Shown here: positions 34,736 through 45,667 of the stretch, piece by piece
Numbering within the stretch: position 1 is the stretch's first letter
How the letters are laid out: each line of letters begins with the position of its first letter
The notes under the pieces: model-generated
Told to the model about the DNA's origin: nothing
Databases searched by the model: none
The model's input: the letters and a program-made list of their open reading frames with translations, nothing else
Position numbers and translations under genes: made by a program
Origin: Lepraria neglecta
Lineage: Eukaryota; Ascomycota; Lecanoromycetes; Lecanorales; Stereocaulaceae
DNA length: 64,000 bases
NCBI GenBank assembly: GCA_033220425.1
Contig: CM065648.1
Coordinates: 2,108,001 to 2,172,000, forward strand
Direction: 5' to 3'

Positions 34736-34802
34736 GTAGGTATTTTAGTCGCGAATCTTTATAGTATTTCCTTGATAAATTTCTGCTGGCTTATATAAAG
34801 CG

Positions 34803-35030
34803 ACTGTACATCGCGCTTTCCCAAAAGATTATGTTATTAGCGTCACAGCTAGTTTTGCGCTATCAGCAGGCCGCATGGCGATCAGGGTCTGCATCCTATA
34901 TCGATTGCGGACCGAGAAATCAGCCAAATCAGCAACTCGAGGTTACCGACAGCAGCATCTGCAACCTCAAATTACTGCGCTAGGCGTCTACAATATCAGT
35001 ATCAATCAGGTTCTTCTCCTATTAGGATAA
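34803..35030. mobile_element. Internally deleted relative of the 17-kb TIR element
   Basis: Starts TGTACATCGCGCTTTCCCAAAAG and follows the left end of the 17-kb element (14671-14866) for about 200 bp. It then jumps to sequence matching about 15236-15257 (TCAGGTTCTTCTCCTATTA) before being cut by an LTR-like repeat at 35031. Its other end is not seen. Confidence 0.75.
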
Positions 35031-35904
35031 TATCTTTCTTCTAATAACAGATTATCGCGACATTCGGAGCAATTCCGCACTTGCAGCCAATCAGAACATC
35101 TCTTTAGAGCTGCATTTCCTCTCTCGGCTAGCGCCTTCAACCACCAAAAGTTGAATCCGCTGCGCACTTCTTCGCAGTAATGCCCCGCGCTACATACGCC
35201 ATATGATATCGAGATGATTTCATATGTTTTGGAGTTAATCATTAGCTTGCTTGCGCATTAAGAATTTTTAGAATCGGCCCATTTACGCAATAGTTATGAG
35301 CAAAAGAAGCGTTTTCGCCATGCGCACCGTAACTTCTTAGCAGGATTTCCCCGCGCCACATACATCATATGATATCGAGATGATTTTCATAAGTTTTGGA
35401 ACCAAGCATGCGCTTTCTAACACCGTCAAAATTTTCAAAATCAGTCCACTTGCGCAATAGTTTTGAGTAAAAGAAGCGTTTTCACTATGTTTTACAGGCA
35501 GTGCGAGCTCAGTAGCAAATGCCAAGCATTGAGCTTGGCGCCTCCGGACCCTGGAACATCAAAAGTTGAATACGCACCGCAACTTCTTCGCAGTAATGCC
35601 CCGCGCCACATATGTCATATGATATCGAGATAATCTTATCAGTTTTGGAACCAAGCATGCGCTTTCCAATACCGTCGAAATTTTCAAAATCGGTCTATTT
35701 GCGCAAAACTTATAAGCAATACTCGCACATGGCGATATGGCGCCGGACTGCCTATTCGCACATGGCGATATAGCGATCATGGCACCGGATGGCTCATTCG
35801 CACATGGCGATATGGCGACGGATTGTCTATTCGCACATGGCGATATGGCATAGGATTGCCCATTCGGCACATGGCGATATGGCACTGGATTGCCTATTCG
35901 CACT
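35031..35904. repeat. Truncated long LTR-like repeat
   Basis: Same 5' start (TATCTTTCTTCTAATA) and 33-bp minisatellite as the copy at 6345-7650. Its tail is missing: a short LTR-like copy begins at 35905 inside the minisatellite. Confidence 0.65.
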
Positions 35905-36271
35905 TGTTGAATTATAAGCTTACATAGCTTTATCTGGTGACAAAGTGCTGGCACATATGAGAGCTGGCTGTTCAACACAATCCTGAGAGGCAGGAATGAT
36001 GAGTTGGAAAAGTTTGGATGTCTCGGATGGTTCCAAGGCATTTTTGCAATGAGCCTGTTTTCATGCTTTCTGCGATAGCTTGGCTATGGGGCATATATAG
36101 ACAGTCCTGCACCAAGGAGAACTCAGCAAGTCAAATATTCATCTCAACCAATTGACATCGGATATTCTACTAGTTACTTCGCTCTGACAGATCGATCATA
36201 GTACCTTTACCCTTCCAATCACCTTTCTAGCTCTGCTTAGTCAGCATACCCCAAGGTGGCCTGCGCTAACA
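35905..36271 (-). repeat. Short solo-LTR-like repeat (367 bp)
   Basis: Complement of TGTTAGCGCAGGCCACCTT ... AATTCAACA. Same length as the copy at 38524-38890. No target duplication visible (GCACT / ATAAC), which suggests rearrangement after insertion. Confidence 0.7.
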
Positions 36272-36550
36272 ATAACTTAATACGGAAAACGCGAATAAAT
36301 ATCTCTTATTGAGTATATCTCTATAGATAGCCGGATACTTACTCTATAGATTATCTTTAAAGGAAAACAATATAAAAAGATATAGTATAAAGTACTCCTA
36401 GAAGGTAGCTATATAGCTCTTAGCGAGAACGATTAGACTAATAATAAATTGAGTCTTATATAGATTAAGTAATGTTTTAATCTAGCGACCTAATCAGTTT
36501 AAAAAGGGCCTTATCGACTACTAGTCCTAGATAGGTATACGTCTTATATT
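36272..36550. other. AT-rich relic between LTR-like repeats
   Basis: TpA-rich, no gene. When the repeat at 36556-37864 is removed via its ACTAT duplication, this joins 37870-37999 as one older sequence. Possibly part of the transposon whose transposase end lies at 38.9-39.3 kb. Confidence 0.4.
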
Positions 36551-36555
36551 ACTAT

Positions 36556-37864
36556 TGTTGGAAAGATTTCAAAAACGCAGGCCACCTTATGGTATACTGA
36601 CTGAGTAGAGCTAGAAAGGTAACAGGTGGATAAGGACACTAAGAACCGATATATCAGAGCGAAGCAAATAGTAGGATATCCAATATCGATCAATTGAAAT
36701 ACCCTGAAGATTAATATTTAACTTAGTGAGCTCTCCTAGGTGTAGAGCCTTCTACATATGCCCCAGAGCCAAGCCTTTACATAGAATAAGCTTTCCGCAT
36801 GAAAAGCATGAAACAAGCGTATCGCATAAAACATGATACAAGGCGTATCGCATGAGGCATGAGACAGGCGTACCGCACGGTCTCCATGATTGCCCATTCT
36901 ACTCATGGCGACATGGCGGCGGATTGCCTATTCGCACATAGCGATATGGCACCGGATTGCTCATTCGCAGATGGCGATATGGCGATGGATTGCCTATTCG
37001 ACAGATGGTGAGATGGCACCGGATGGCTCATTCGCAGATGGCGATATGGCATACACTGCCTATGACGCACATGGCGATATGGCGGTCAGGTTGCCTACTC
37101 GACACATGGCGATATGGCGATAGATTGCCTATTCGACACATGGCGATATGGCGGTCAGGTTGCCTACTCGCAGATAGCGATATGGCGGTCAGGTTACCTA
37201 TTCGCACATGGCGATATGGCGGTGGATTGTCTGTTCGACACATGGCGGCATGACACCGGATTGCCTATTCGCAGATGGCGATATGGCGATGGACTGCCTA
37301 TTCGACACATGGCGATATGGCACCGGATTGCTCATTCGCACATGGTGATATGGCGCTGGATTGCCTATTCGACATATGGCGATATGGCACCGGATTGCTC
37401 ATTCGGCACATGGCGATATGGCGGCAGATTGCCTATTCGCACATGGTGATATGGTACCGAACTGCCTATTCGCACATGGCGATATGGCGGCAGGATTGTC
37501 TATCCGCACATGGTGATATGGTACCGGATTGCCTATTCGCACATGGCGATATGGCGGCAGGATTGCCTATTCGCACATGGCGATATGGCGATGGATTGCC
37601 TATTCGACACATGGCGATATGGCGATGGATTGCCTATTCGACACATGGCGATATGGCGATGGATTGCCTATTCGCACATGGAGATATGGCACCGGGTTAC
37701 CTATTCGCACATGGCGATATGGCGGTTAGTATCCTGGAACCATCCGAACCATGCAAAGCTTCAAAGATTACTTCTGCATCCTAGAGCTGTCTTTATAGCC
37801 AGCTCTTATATATACCAAAACCGTTGCCATTAAATAAAGCTATAGATAAGCTTATAATTCAACA
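36556..37864. mobile_element. Long solo LTR-like element (1309 bp), TSD ACTAT
   Basis: TGTTGGAAAG...AATTCAACA ends, flanked by ACTAT at 36551-36555 and 37865-37869. The 5' third is related to the short copies (CAGGCCACCTTATGG). The middle, about 36890-37720, is a 33-bp minisatellite of roughly 25 units. The tail matches the 7.5-kb and 42.3-kb copies. Not visibly RIP-mutated, hence young. Confidence 0.85.
36890..37725. repeat. 33-bp minisatellite array
   Basis: About 25 units around TTCGCACATGGCGATATGGC with 13 variable bases such as GGCGGATTGCCTA. A subset has TTCGACACATGG (one extra base plus change), shifting the register. Confidence 0.9.
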
Positions 37865-38004
37865 ACTATCGAGGTAATTAAGTCCTATAATACTTATAAA
37901 ATTATCCTTTTATACCTTCCTCCCTATATTAGAGTATTTACTCTATTAGTAATTGTATACAAAAGCTGCGTTTAATAAGCTACTCGATTAGGGGCTAGCT
38001 ACTC

Positions 38005-38476
38005 TGTTAGCGCAGGCCACCTTGGGGTATGCTGACTAAGCAGAGCTAGAAAGGTGATTGGAAGGGTAAAGGTACTATGATCGATCTGTCAGAGCGAAGT
38101 AACTAGTAGAATATCCGATGTCAATTGGTTGAGATGAATATTTGACTTGCTGAGTTCTCCTTGGTGCAGGACTGTCTATATATGCCCCATAGCCAAGCCA
38201 TCGCATAAAACATGATACAAGGCGTATCGCATAAAACATGATACAAGGCGTATCGCATGAAACATGATACAAGGCTTATCGCATGAAAAGCATGAAACAG
38301 GCGCATCGCAGAAAGCATGAAAACAGGCTCATTGCAAAAATGCCTTGGAACCATCCGAGACATGCAAACATTTCCAACTCATCATTCCTGCCTCTCAGGA
38401 CTGTGTTGAACAGCCAGCTCTCATATGTGCCAGCACTTTGTCACCAGATAAAGCTATGTAAGCTTATAATTCAACA
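38005..38476. mobile_element. Solo LTR-like element (472 bp), TSD TACTC
   Basis: TGTTAGCGCAGG...AATTCAACA, flanked by TACTC at 38000-38004 and 38477-38481. Contains about four tandem units of CATGATACAAGGCGTATCG (period about 27 bp) at 38190-38300, which accounts for most of the length difference from the 367-bp copies. Confidence 0.88.
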
Positions 38477-38523
38477 TACTCTATTAATAAGAGGAACTTC
38501 CTAGAACTATATATTAAGGCTAG

Positions 38524-38890
38524 TGTTAGCGCAGGCCACCTTAGAGTATACTGACTAAGCAGAGCTAGAAAGGTGATTGGAAGGGTAAAGGTACTATGAT
38601 CGATCTGTCAGAGCGAAGTAACTAGTAGAATATCCGATGTCAATTGGTTGAGATGAATATTTGACTTGCTGAATTCTCCTTGGTGCAGGACTGTCTATAT
38701 ATGCCCCATAGCCAAGCTATCGCAGAAAGCATGAAAACAGGCTCATTGCAAAAATGCCTTGGAACCATCCGAGACATCCAAACTTTTCCAACTCATCATT
38801 CCTGCCTCTCAGGATTGTGTTGAACAGCCAGCTCTCATATGTGCCAGCACTTTGTCACCAGATAAAGCTATGTAAGCTTATAATTCAACA
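38524..38890. repeat. Short solo-LTR-like repeat (367 bp)
   Basis: TGTTAGCGCAGG...AATTCAACA, lacking the 27-bp tandem units. No clean target duplication (GCTAG / AGCAA). Confidence 0.75.
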
Positions 38891-38894
38891 AGCA

Positions 38895-39330
38895 AATCTA
38901 ATAACTCCTCTAGTATACAACGTAAGGTAAAATATATAATCTAGTACTTAATAAGCTAGATAAAGTAGTAATCCGAGCTATAGCTAACTTCTCTATCCAA
39001 AGTATTACGAATATAGAACTTATAGAGCTTAATCGACGACGGAAGGAGAAGGTAAATAGGTTAGTAGCTTATTACGGTAATGCTCGGATTATAAATCTAG
39101 ATATAGTTAAAGAACATGAGCAGAAGGCCGCGACTAAGGTTCAAGAGAAGGAGACTCAGGAGTATAATAAGTATAAGAAGGAAAAGGAGAGAATATATAA
39201 TAAGGAGGTTAATTACCTTATACGGATAGGCCCTGAGCTTTTCGCACCTTCGAAGCCTCTAATACCAAGGAAACGAGTTAGAAGGCCGCAATTAATAGTC
39301 ATGGACAATCTCTGCTGCCAAGCCATTTAG
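38895..39330 (+). pseudogene. C-terminal fragment of a pogo/Fot1-like DDE transposase
   Basis: Forward frame LVLNKLDKVVIRAIANFSIQ, then IELIELNRRRKEKVNRLV, KVQEKETQEYNKYKKEKERI and FAPSKPLIPRKRVRRPQ, ending at TAG. A charged coiled-coil-like tail with a basic end is typical of fungal pogo/Fot1 transposases. The catalytic domain is absent, so the family is tentative. Confidence 0.45.
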
Positions 39331-39694
39331 GGCTGAGGCCCGTATATAAGCAGATTTTGCAACTCCGCATAGAGATCATCATCTTATATATTATTCAACC
39401 AATCAGGTCTTATCGATCCCAGTCCATTTCGTGACACATATTACGGGTTAGTAAGCGTGGTCTATATTATATGGAGCAAGTGGAGCATATAAAGCACGTA
39501 GAATATAATGTGGAGCAAATAGAGTATATATAGCATGCTGAGTATATAAAAGCGGAGTATATAGAGTAATATACTAGTAGGTATAGGAGGTAGATAAAGA
39601 AGATCTATAAAGCGACAATATGAATATCATAATTCTGCAATAACATAATTACCTAAATAGGCGATATCTGTATACAAAAATCGAGTATGAGCAT
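39331..39694. other. AT-rich non-coding relic
   Basis: Contains short repeats of ATGGAGCAAGTGGAGCATAT type (39470-39570). No gene or element end recognised. Confidence 0.4.
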
Positions 39695-40725
39695 TATTAG
39701 CGTGCCTCATTGAGGGGTGAACCCTTCTAAGGGTAACTACTCAGGAGCTACAGCAGGGTCATTGGGGGCAGTAGAGCGGAAGGCAGGAGAGCTCCGGGGA
39801 GCTTCAGAATCAACCAATAGGAAGAGGGTTACATATCAGAAAGCCTTGTAAGGCTGGTCAATAGATAGAGAGCTTTTTGGAGCCAAATAAGTCTGAATCT
39901 ACAGTTGTGTACATACCTACTTCCTGGTGCGCATAACTTGCACGCATCTCCCATAGAGAATTAATCAAATCGTCTTCAATATGTTAAAGGGTTATAAGCC
40001 CGGGTTCAGCGATATAACGCTGCCAGACGACTCCTTCGTATAGGAAATATCATCTTTACGTCGTATACGAGCCCCAGAATGGGCCCAGCTAGGGGGTTAA
40101 CGCTTACCTCTAACGGTACTTCGATAGCGTTCTCTTAACGGTGTTTAACACGTAGTTTCTATAGTATATTCCCTCCTCCCTACGATTATTATCGACCGCC
40201 GACTAGATAGGTCGAGATACGAGGCTATATAATATCGACCTTCGCCGAATAACCAGAAACGAGTCGGTTAGTATACCGGCAGAAACGAAGTACGGCGTAG
40301 ATAGGCTTTGGGGAGCTAGGATTCAAGGGGAGGACAGCAATAGAAGCGCACCGGTAGTACTCTATATCAGGCATTTACACCAAAAAATAAGCCGGAGAAC
40401 AGCAGCGGAAGTACATCGGTATTCATACTACAACGCCAACGAATAGAGGAGGCAGCCTACGCCTTCAAATCCTAGTACGCAAAATGGCCGAATATAGTAA
40501 GAAGCCCTGCACCGGCAGGCACAGTATACGTGCAGGGTACTCTTCCCGATTTGGCCCCACGCTACGCCAGGAGGTTCACGGGTTTAAGGAGGCTTTAAAG
40601 TAGAATATACAAATAGAAGATTAACGGCGAGGAAAGAGGTTTACAGGCCTAAAAGGGAGGCTTTTGCAGGCCTAATCGTTGAAGGGGAGCGTTAGCATAA
40701 ATCACCTCTCAGCCCTACTCAGCCC

Positions 40726-42401
40726 TGTTGGAAAGATTTCAAAAACGCAGGCCACCTTAGGGTATACTGACTGAGCAGAGCTAGAAAGGTAACAGGTGGA
40801 TAAGGACACTAAGAACCGATATATCAGAGCGAAGCAAATAGTAGGATATCCAATATCGATTCATTGAAATACCCTGAAGATTAATATTTAACTTAGTGAG
40901 CTCTTCTAGGTGTAGAGCCTTCTACATATGCCCCAGAGCCAAGCCTTTATATAGAATAAGCTTTCCGTATGAAAAGCATGAAACAAGCGTATCGCATAAA
41001 ACATGATACAAGGCGTATCGCATGAGGCATTAGACAGGCGTACCGCACGGTCTACATGATTGCCCATTCTGCTCATGGCGATATGGTACCGGATTGCCTA
41101 TTCGCACATAGCGATATGGCACCGGATTGCTCATTCGCAGATGGCGATATGGCATACACTGCCTATGACGCACATGGCGATACGGCGGCGGATTGCCTAT
41201 TCGCACATGGCGATACGGCGATGGATTGCCTATTCGCACATGGCGATATGGCGATAGATTGCCTATTCGACACATGGCGATATGGCGGTCAGGTTGCCTA
41301 TTCGCAGATAGCGATATGGCGGTCAGGTTACCTATTCGCACATGGCGATATGGCGGTGGATTGCCTGTTCGACACATGGCGGCATGGCACCGGATTGCCT
41401 ATTCGCACATGGCGATATGGCGATGGACTGCCTTGTTGAATTATAAGCTTACATAGCTTTATCTGGTGACAAAGTGCTGGCACATATGAGAGCTGGCTGT
41501 TCAACACAGTCCTGAGAGGCAGGAATGATGAGTTGGAAATGTTTGGATGTCTCGGATGGTTCCAAGGCATTTTTGCAATGAGCCTGTTTTCATGCTTTCT
41601 GCGATGCGCCTGTTTCATGCTTTTCATGCGATAAGCCTTGTATCATGTTTCATGCGATACGCCTTGTATCATGCTTCATGCGATACGCCTTGTATCATGT
41701 TTTATGCGATACGCCTTGTATCATGTTTTATGCGATGGCTTGGCTATGGGGCATATATAGACAGTCCTGCACCAAGGAGAACTCAGCAAGTCAAATATTG
41801 ATCTCAACCAATTGACATCGGATATTCTACAAGTTACTTCGCTCTGACAGATCGATCATAGTATCTTTACCCTTCCAATCACCTTTCTAGCTCTGCTTAG
41901 TCAGCATACCCCAAGGTGGCCTGCGCTAACATGCCTATTCGACACATGGCGATATGGCGATGGATTGCCTATTCGCACACGGCGATATGGCGGTCAGGTT
42001 GCTTATTCGCACATGGCGATATGGCGGTCAGGTTGCCTATTCGACAGATGGCGATATGGCGGTCAGGTTGCCTATTCGCACATGGCGATATGGCGGTCAG
42101 GTTGCCTATTCGCACATGGCGATATGAAGGCAGATTGCCTATTCGCACATGGAGATATGGCACCGGATGGCTTATTCGCACATGGCGATATGACGGCAGA
42201 TTGCCTATTCGCACATGGAGATATGGCACCGGGTTACCTATTCGCACATGGCGATATGGCGGTTAGTATCCTGGAACCATCCGAACCATGCAAAGCTTCA
42301 AAGATTACTTCTGCATCCCAGAGCTGTCTTTATAGCCAGCTCTTATATATACCAAAACCGTTGCCATTAAATAAAGCTATAGGTAAGCTTATAATTCAAC
42401 A
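40726..42401. mobile_element. Long solo LTR-like element, TSD AGCCC, itself interrupted
   Basis: TGTTGGAAAG...AATTCAACA, flanked by AGCCC at 40721-40725 and 42402-42406. Minisatellite from about 41060 to 42265, split by a short LTR-like element at 41434-41931. Without that insert it is about 1.17 kb. Confidence 0.87.
41434..41931 (-). mobile_element. Short solo LTR-like element (498 bp) nested in a minisatellite, TSD TGCCT
   Basis: Complement of TGTTAGCGCAGG...AATTCAACA, flanked by TGCCT at 41429-41433 and 41932-41936. About five 27-bp GATACGCCTTGTATCATG units lie inside (41600-41735). Confidence 0.9.
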
Positions 42402-42477
42402 AGCCCTACTGCCTGGTACGCATAAATTGCACGCATCTCCCATAGAGAATCAATCAAGTCGTCTTCAATATGCTAAA

Positions 42478-43130
42478 GTGCATTGGACGTTCAGGAAGCA
42501 AGGGCAGGACCATAAGTTCTTCTCTCTACGGTGGGTAAGGCTAGACAGCGTAAGTCGCTTTAATAGATAGAGGTCTCCAAACATTAAGGTAGTGTGAAGT
42601 AGTAATGATATTCATAGGTGTCTTAGGCCTCCTGAACTCTAAGTCCTTTGGAGGAGTGTTTATTGAAACAATACTCAACCCCTCTTCTCTAGGAGGGAGA
42701 AGGTGCTAGAACATACCGTATCCACTAGAGAATAGACTCTTTTTTAACTAGCAAGATTTATTCATTCTTTATTTATTTTGAGCCATGTCTTCGTTCGCCG
42801 CCTCTAGCCTCTTGTATAAGATCTGTGAAAGGCATATATCTGTTCCCATTTCAATTCTTCGTTTACCATTTCCCTAACAACATATCTAATCGCTGACTGA
42901 CAGTTTCTCCGGGGAACACCGATGAACAAAAACGTAATCTCACTCAGGCTATTTATTAGGAGGGCTATCTAGTGCAACATGTTCAGTCTAGGAGGCCCAA
43001 GTTGACTACCCCTTCTACTCGAAGCCTCGATCCCAGCATTTCCATTACAAAAGCCAAATGCACATTCTCTACGACGAAATTGCGGGTCTGTCTTTGAAGC
43101 TGCATATAAATCGTCCATCAGCTAGAGACC
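42478..43130. other. Spacer at the right edge of the transposon block
   Basis: Base composition returns to normal. No gene or repeat recognised; it should include the 3' UTR of the DUF4243 gene. Confidence 0.5.
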
Positions 43131-44905
43131 TTACGCAGCAGCAGACGGTCGAACGTACCCTTTCCATGCCTCCTCAAAGCCCGCCGAACGGACCCACAGT
43201 GCACCAGTCTCTTCAACTGAATCCATGACTCCAGGTAACCCCAGTCAGCTGCTTGTCAAACTAGTAAAATGCATGTTCTTCACTCACCCATGTTGGCAAT
43301 CTGAAGCCACATCTTGCCTTTGATCCTGAACCTGGCATTGTTTTCTTCGAATGGAGCGCAGATACGCTCACCATGAGCTAGTGCACGAACAAATTTGCAA
43401 GCGTGTCCATCGTCGTCGAATTCGCGGGCTCTTGCAATGACAGCATCCCAGTTGGATGGCGAATGCTTGGGGACGTAGTTCGTAATTTCGTCGAGTAAGA
43501 GTGCTGGGGAGCGTCGCGACGCATAGAGACACAGATCAAGTCTTCCTTTCCAGTTGAGAAGCTTGACTTTATTCGCGGTGCTGATCCAATCCTGCTTGAG
43601 GAAGGTCGAGAAAAAGATGGAGCTGTTTATGGCGTGCTATCGTGTATTGAAGTCAGCATTTCTATTTCAAGCCCAATAGCGAGCTCTTCAATAATTCCAA
43701 GAGGGTCGGTAAGATGTTAATCTCAAGAAGGAGCAAATGCTACGATACATACCATGTAATAGAAATCGAAATTGATCTGTTTGGGTGGATGCTGTGCGGC
43801 GCCCGAGATGTATGCTGCCTATTGTCAAAATGAATTCTTCCAGTGACTCCCATGTTCTTGCGTGAACTTACCACACGCGTTGATCATCTCGGCAGTCTCT
43901 TCTTCCAGTTCATCAGACTTGACTTGCCATTGGCTTACGTATTTGATCATTTCATCCTTAGCCCGGACCATGATACCATCCCGAACCTTGTGGTCGTCCT
44001 CCCAATGCGCAGCAGTGCTCAACTTCTCGTCAGCTCGTATCTTGTCCAATATGTTCACAAGGTGGTCACGTGGCTGCGGAGCTTGAGTAATTGACTGCTC
44101 GACAGCAATGAAGAAAGGATCAAGAAACGTTGGATGGATAGCCGTTTGACCGAGCGCTTCGGCTATGATCGCTGGTTGCTTGAACTCGATACCAAAACCC
44201 AGGTGTATGATGGGGTGTAAGTAGCCTAAGCCCCTTTGTTATCATTGCCACTTCCACATCCCAACCAAGAGATCTTACCAGCAAACAATCTGTTGAACAT
44301 GATGTTCGCCCTTTCGTCTCCTTTGAAGACATACTCTTGGATAACTTCTTGGTAGCCCTTCTCTTCGATCTCCTCGGTGAAGAGTTTCAAGTAATCCGGG
44401 TAGGTCTTTGGCCTGAACATATTGGCTATGAAGACCTTAGGGTCACGGATATCTTGTGCTAGCTCGTCATGGAGAGGAGGGGGTGCTCGCTGATAAGAAT
44501 CGTTCTTGTCATAATTCTTCTGGATAATTTCCGGCGTTGCACCAAGGGCGAAGCTGGTACAGATGTGGTGCACGATGTGGTCTATGCCAATTAGAATAGA
44601 TTAATTTACGAGAAAATCCCCAAGGTGATCGATCTCAGCATGGAAACACGAAGGGCGTTGACGAGAGAAAAAAGCGAAAAAATGGAAATGTAGACTTGCT
44701 CTTAACACCACCTTTTAACGCCGAAATCGACCGAGAAATACATTTACTTACTGTGAAGTCCTATGTCCGTGAAAATTATGTCATTCTTGTCATGATTTTC
44801 TTGTAACACCTTCGACGTCCTCATAGCCGCTTCTTCGGTGAGGTTCGGCACGGCATATTCAGCACCAGCGCTTGCTGAGAAGTCGACCGTCGTTGCAGTA
44901 GCCAT
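43131..44905 (-). CDS. DUF4243 questin-oxidase-like (AflY-type) protein, 6 exons
   Basis: Exons 44905-44752, 44581-44279, 44225-43872, 43814-43753, 43636-43288 and 43228-43131 join in frame to 439 residues. Typical landmarks: NHIVHHICTSFALGATPEII near residue 52, then VFIANMFRPKTYPDYLKLF, LFAGYLHPIIHLGFGIEF, IIAEALGQTAIHP, and a C-terminal KMWLQIANM with EEAWKGYVRP. The family includes AflY/HypX of aflatoxin biosynthesis and geodin questin oxidase, which carry out Baeyer-Villiger-type ring opening of anthraquinone-like intermediates without a recognisable cofactor domain. Here it probably oxidises an aromatic cluster intermediate in the cytosol. No defects seen. The ATG was chosen because the in-frame N-terminus is of normal length and precedes the first intron. 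Confidence 0.88.
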
Positions 44906-45667
44906 GATACAGTAGATCGATCTGTACAGTGTAGTCGATTTGAGATTTTTGGATGCAGAATGATTTCTTACTAGGAGACACCAAGCAACGTAGGAGAGCA
45001 GGGCCAGTCAGCAAAACGAAGTTGCGGGTGGAGGCAGGCACGCATGCAATCCGAGAAAGACAGCGGTGGTGGCGGTGAGATTGAGAATATTTCACTCTCG
45101 TGAGGACGAAGATGTGCAGATAGATGGTGTCATCCCGCATAAGATGCGGCATGCATGCCGTAAGCCTGCAGGAAGGCTAGGAATGGTTTAAACCAGGGGC
45201 CGCACCTGTAGATATTATGCGCTCTGAACACATCCGAGCATTTTGCAATACAACGATCCTATCCCATGAGGCGTTGTTAAGAGGTTGAGTTTTGGCTGTG
45301 TCCATTCAATCTAGAGGGGTACTTCGGGGCAGAGTTTGGGGGCATCTTTTAGGGGTACGCTAAGATAGAAGGATTCAACCCCCAAGTTGTCAAACCCATC
45401 AAGTTGTCACCTGCCAAGGCCACCCTTGGAAAGCGCCTAAAGCGGCTTCTCTAGGGCCCCCAAGGATAGCCCGGACGTGGCTAAAAGTCGCAAACTCTAG
45501 GGAGCTGTCCGGCCCCTAGACAACTAGCTCTAGGCGCTTTTCAAGGACGGCCTTGGCAGGTGACAACTTGGTGGGTTTGACAACTTTGGGCGTGAATCCT
45601 TCTAGTTGCTACGGGGTCCTAGCTGGCTTGTCAGGAATTCTGGCTACTACTTATTCCTTCCTCTTCT
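44906..45667. other. Intergenic region containing a MITE
   Basis: Upstream of the DUF4243 gene and downstream of the second P450 (both minus strand). Apart from the MITE at 45368-45602 I see no feature. The minus frame 44859-45152 is an overlap artefact. Confidence 0.5.
45368..45602. mobile_element. MITE, 235 bp, long terminal inverted repeats, TA duplication
   Basis: Arms of about 75 bp (GAAGGATTCA...AAGTTGTCAAACCCA...AAGCGCCT) are inverted copies with scattered mismatches. TA flanks both ends (45366-45367, 45603-45604), pointing to a Tc1/mariner-type non-autonomous element. No RIP damage. Confidence 0.82.

Larger units (their letters stand above)
39695..42477. mobile_element. Possible copia-derived non-autonomous LTR element, 3' LTR interrupted
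   Basis: A left repeat (39695-39987) and a right repeat (40691-40725 plus 42402-42477) share TTAGC starts and the end TCTTCAATATG(T/C)TAAAG. The right copy is interrupted by the LTR-like element at 40726-42401. GGTTATAAGCCC follows the left repeat at 39990-40001; this is the TRIM primer-binding site with one TpG-to-TpA change. A purine tract GAAGGGGAGCG precedes the right repeat. No coding capacity recognised between them. Confidence 0.45.

Noticed and set aside
37000-37720. CRISPR-like regular array
   Set aside because: Fungal nuclear DNA, no unique spacers, and the 13 bases between core units are variants of each other; a minisatellite in an LTR.
36890-37833. Several overlapping 65-170-residue ORFs on both strands
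   Set aside because: They are the 33-bp minisatellite read in different frames (SHMAIWR, FAHGDMA, RIGNP repeats); same at 7.0-7.6 and 41.0-42.6 kb.
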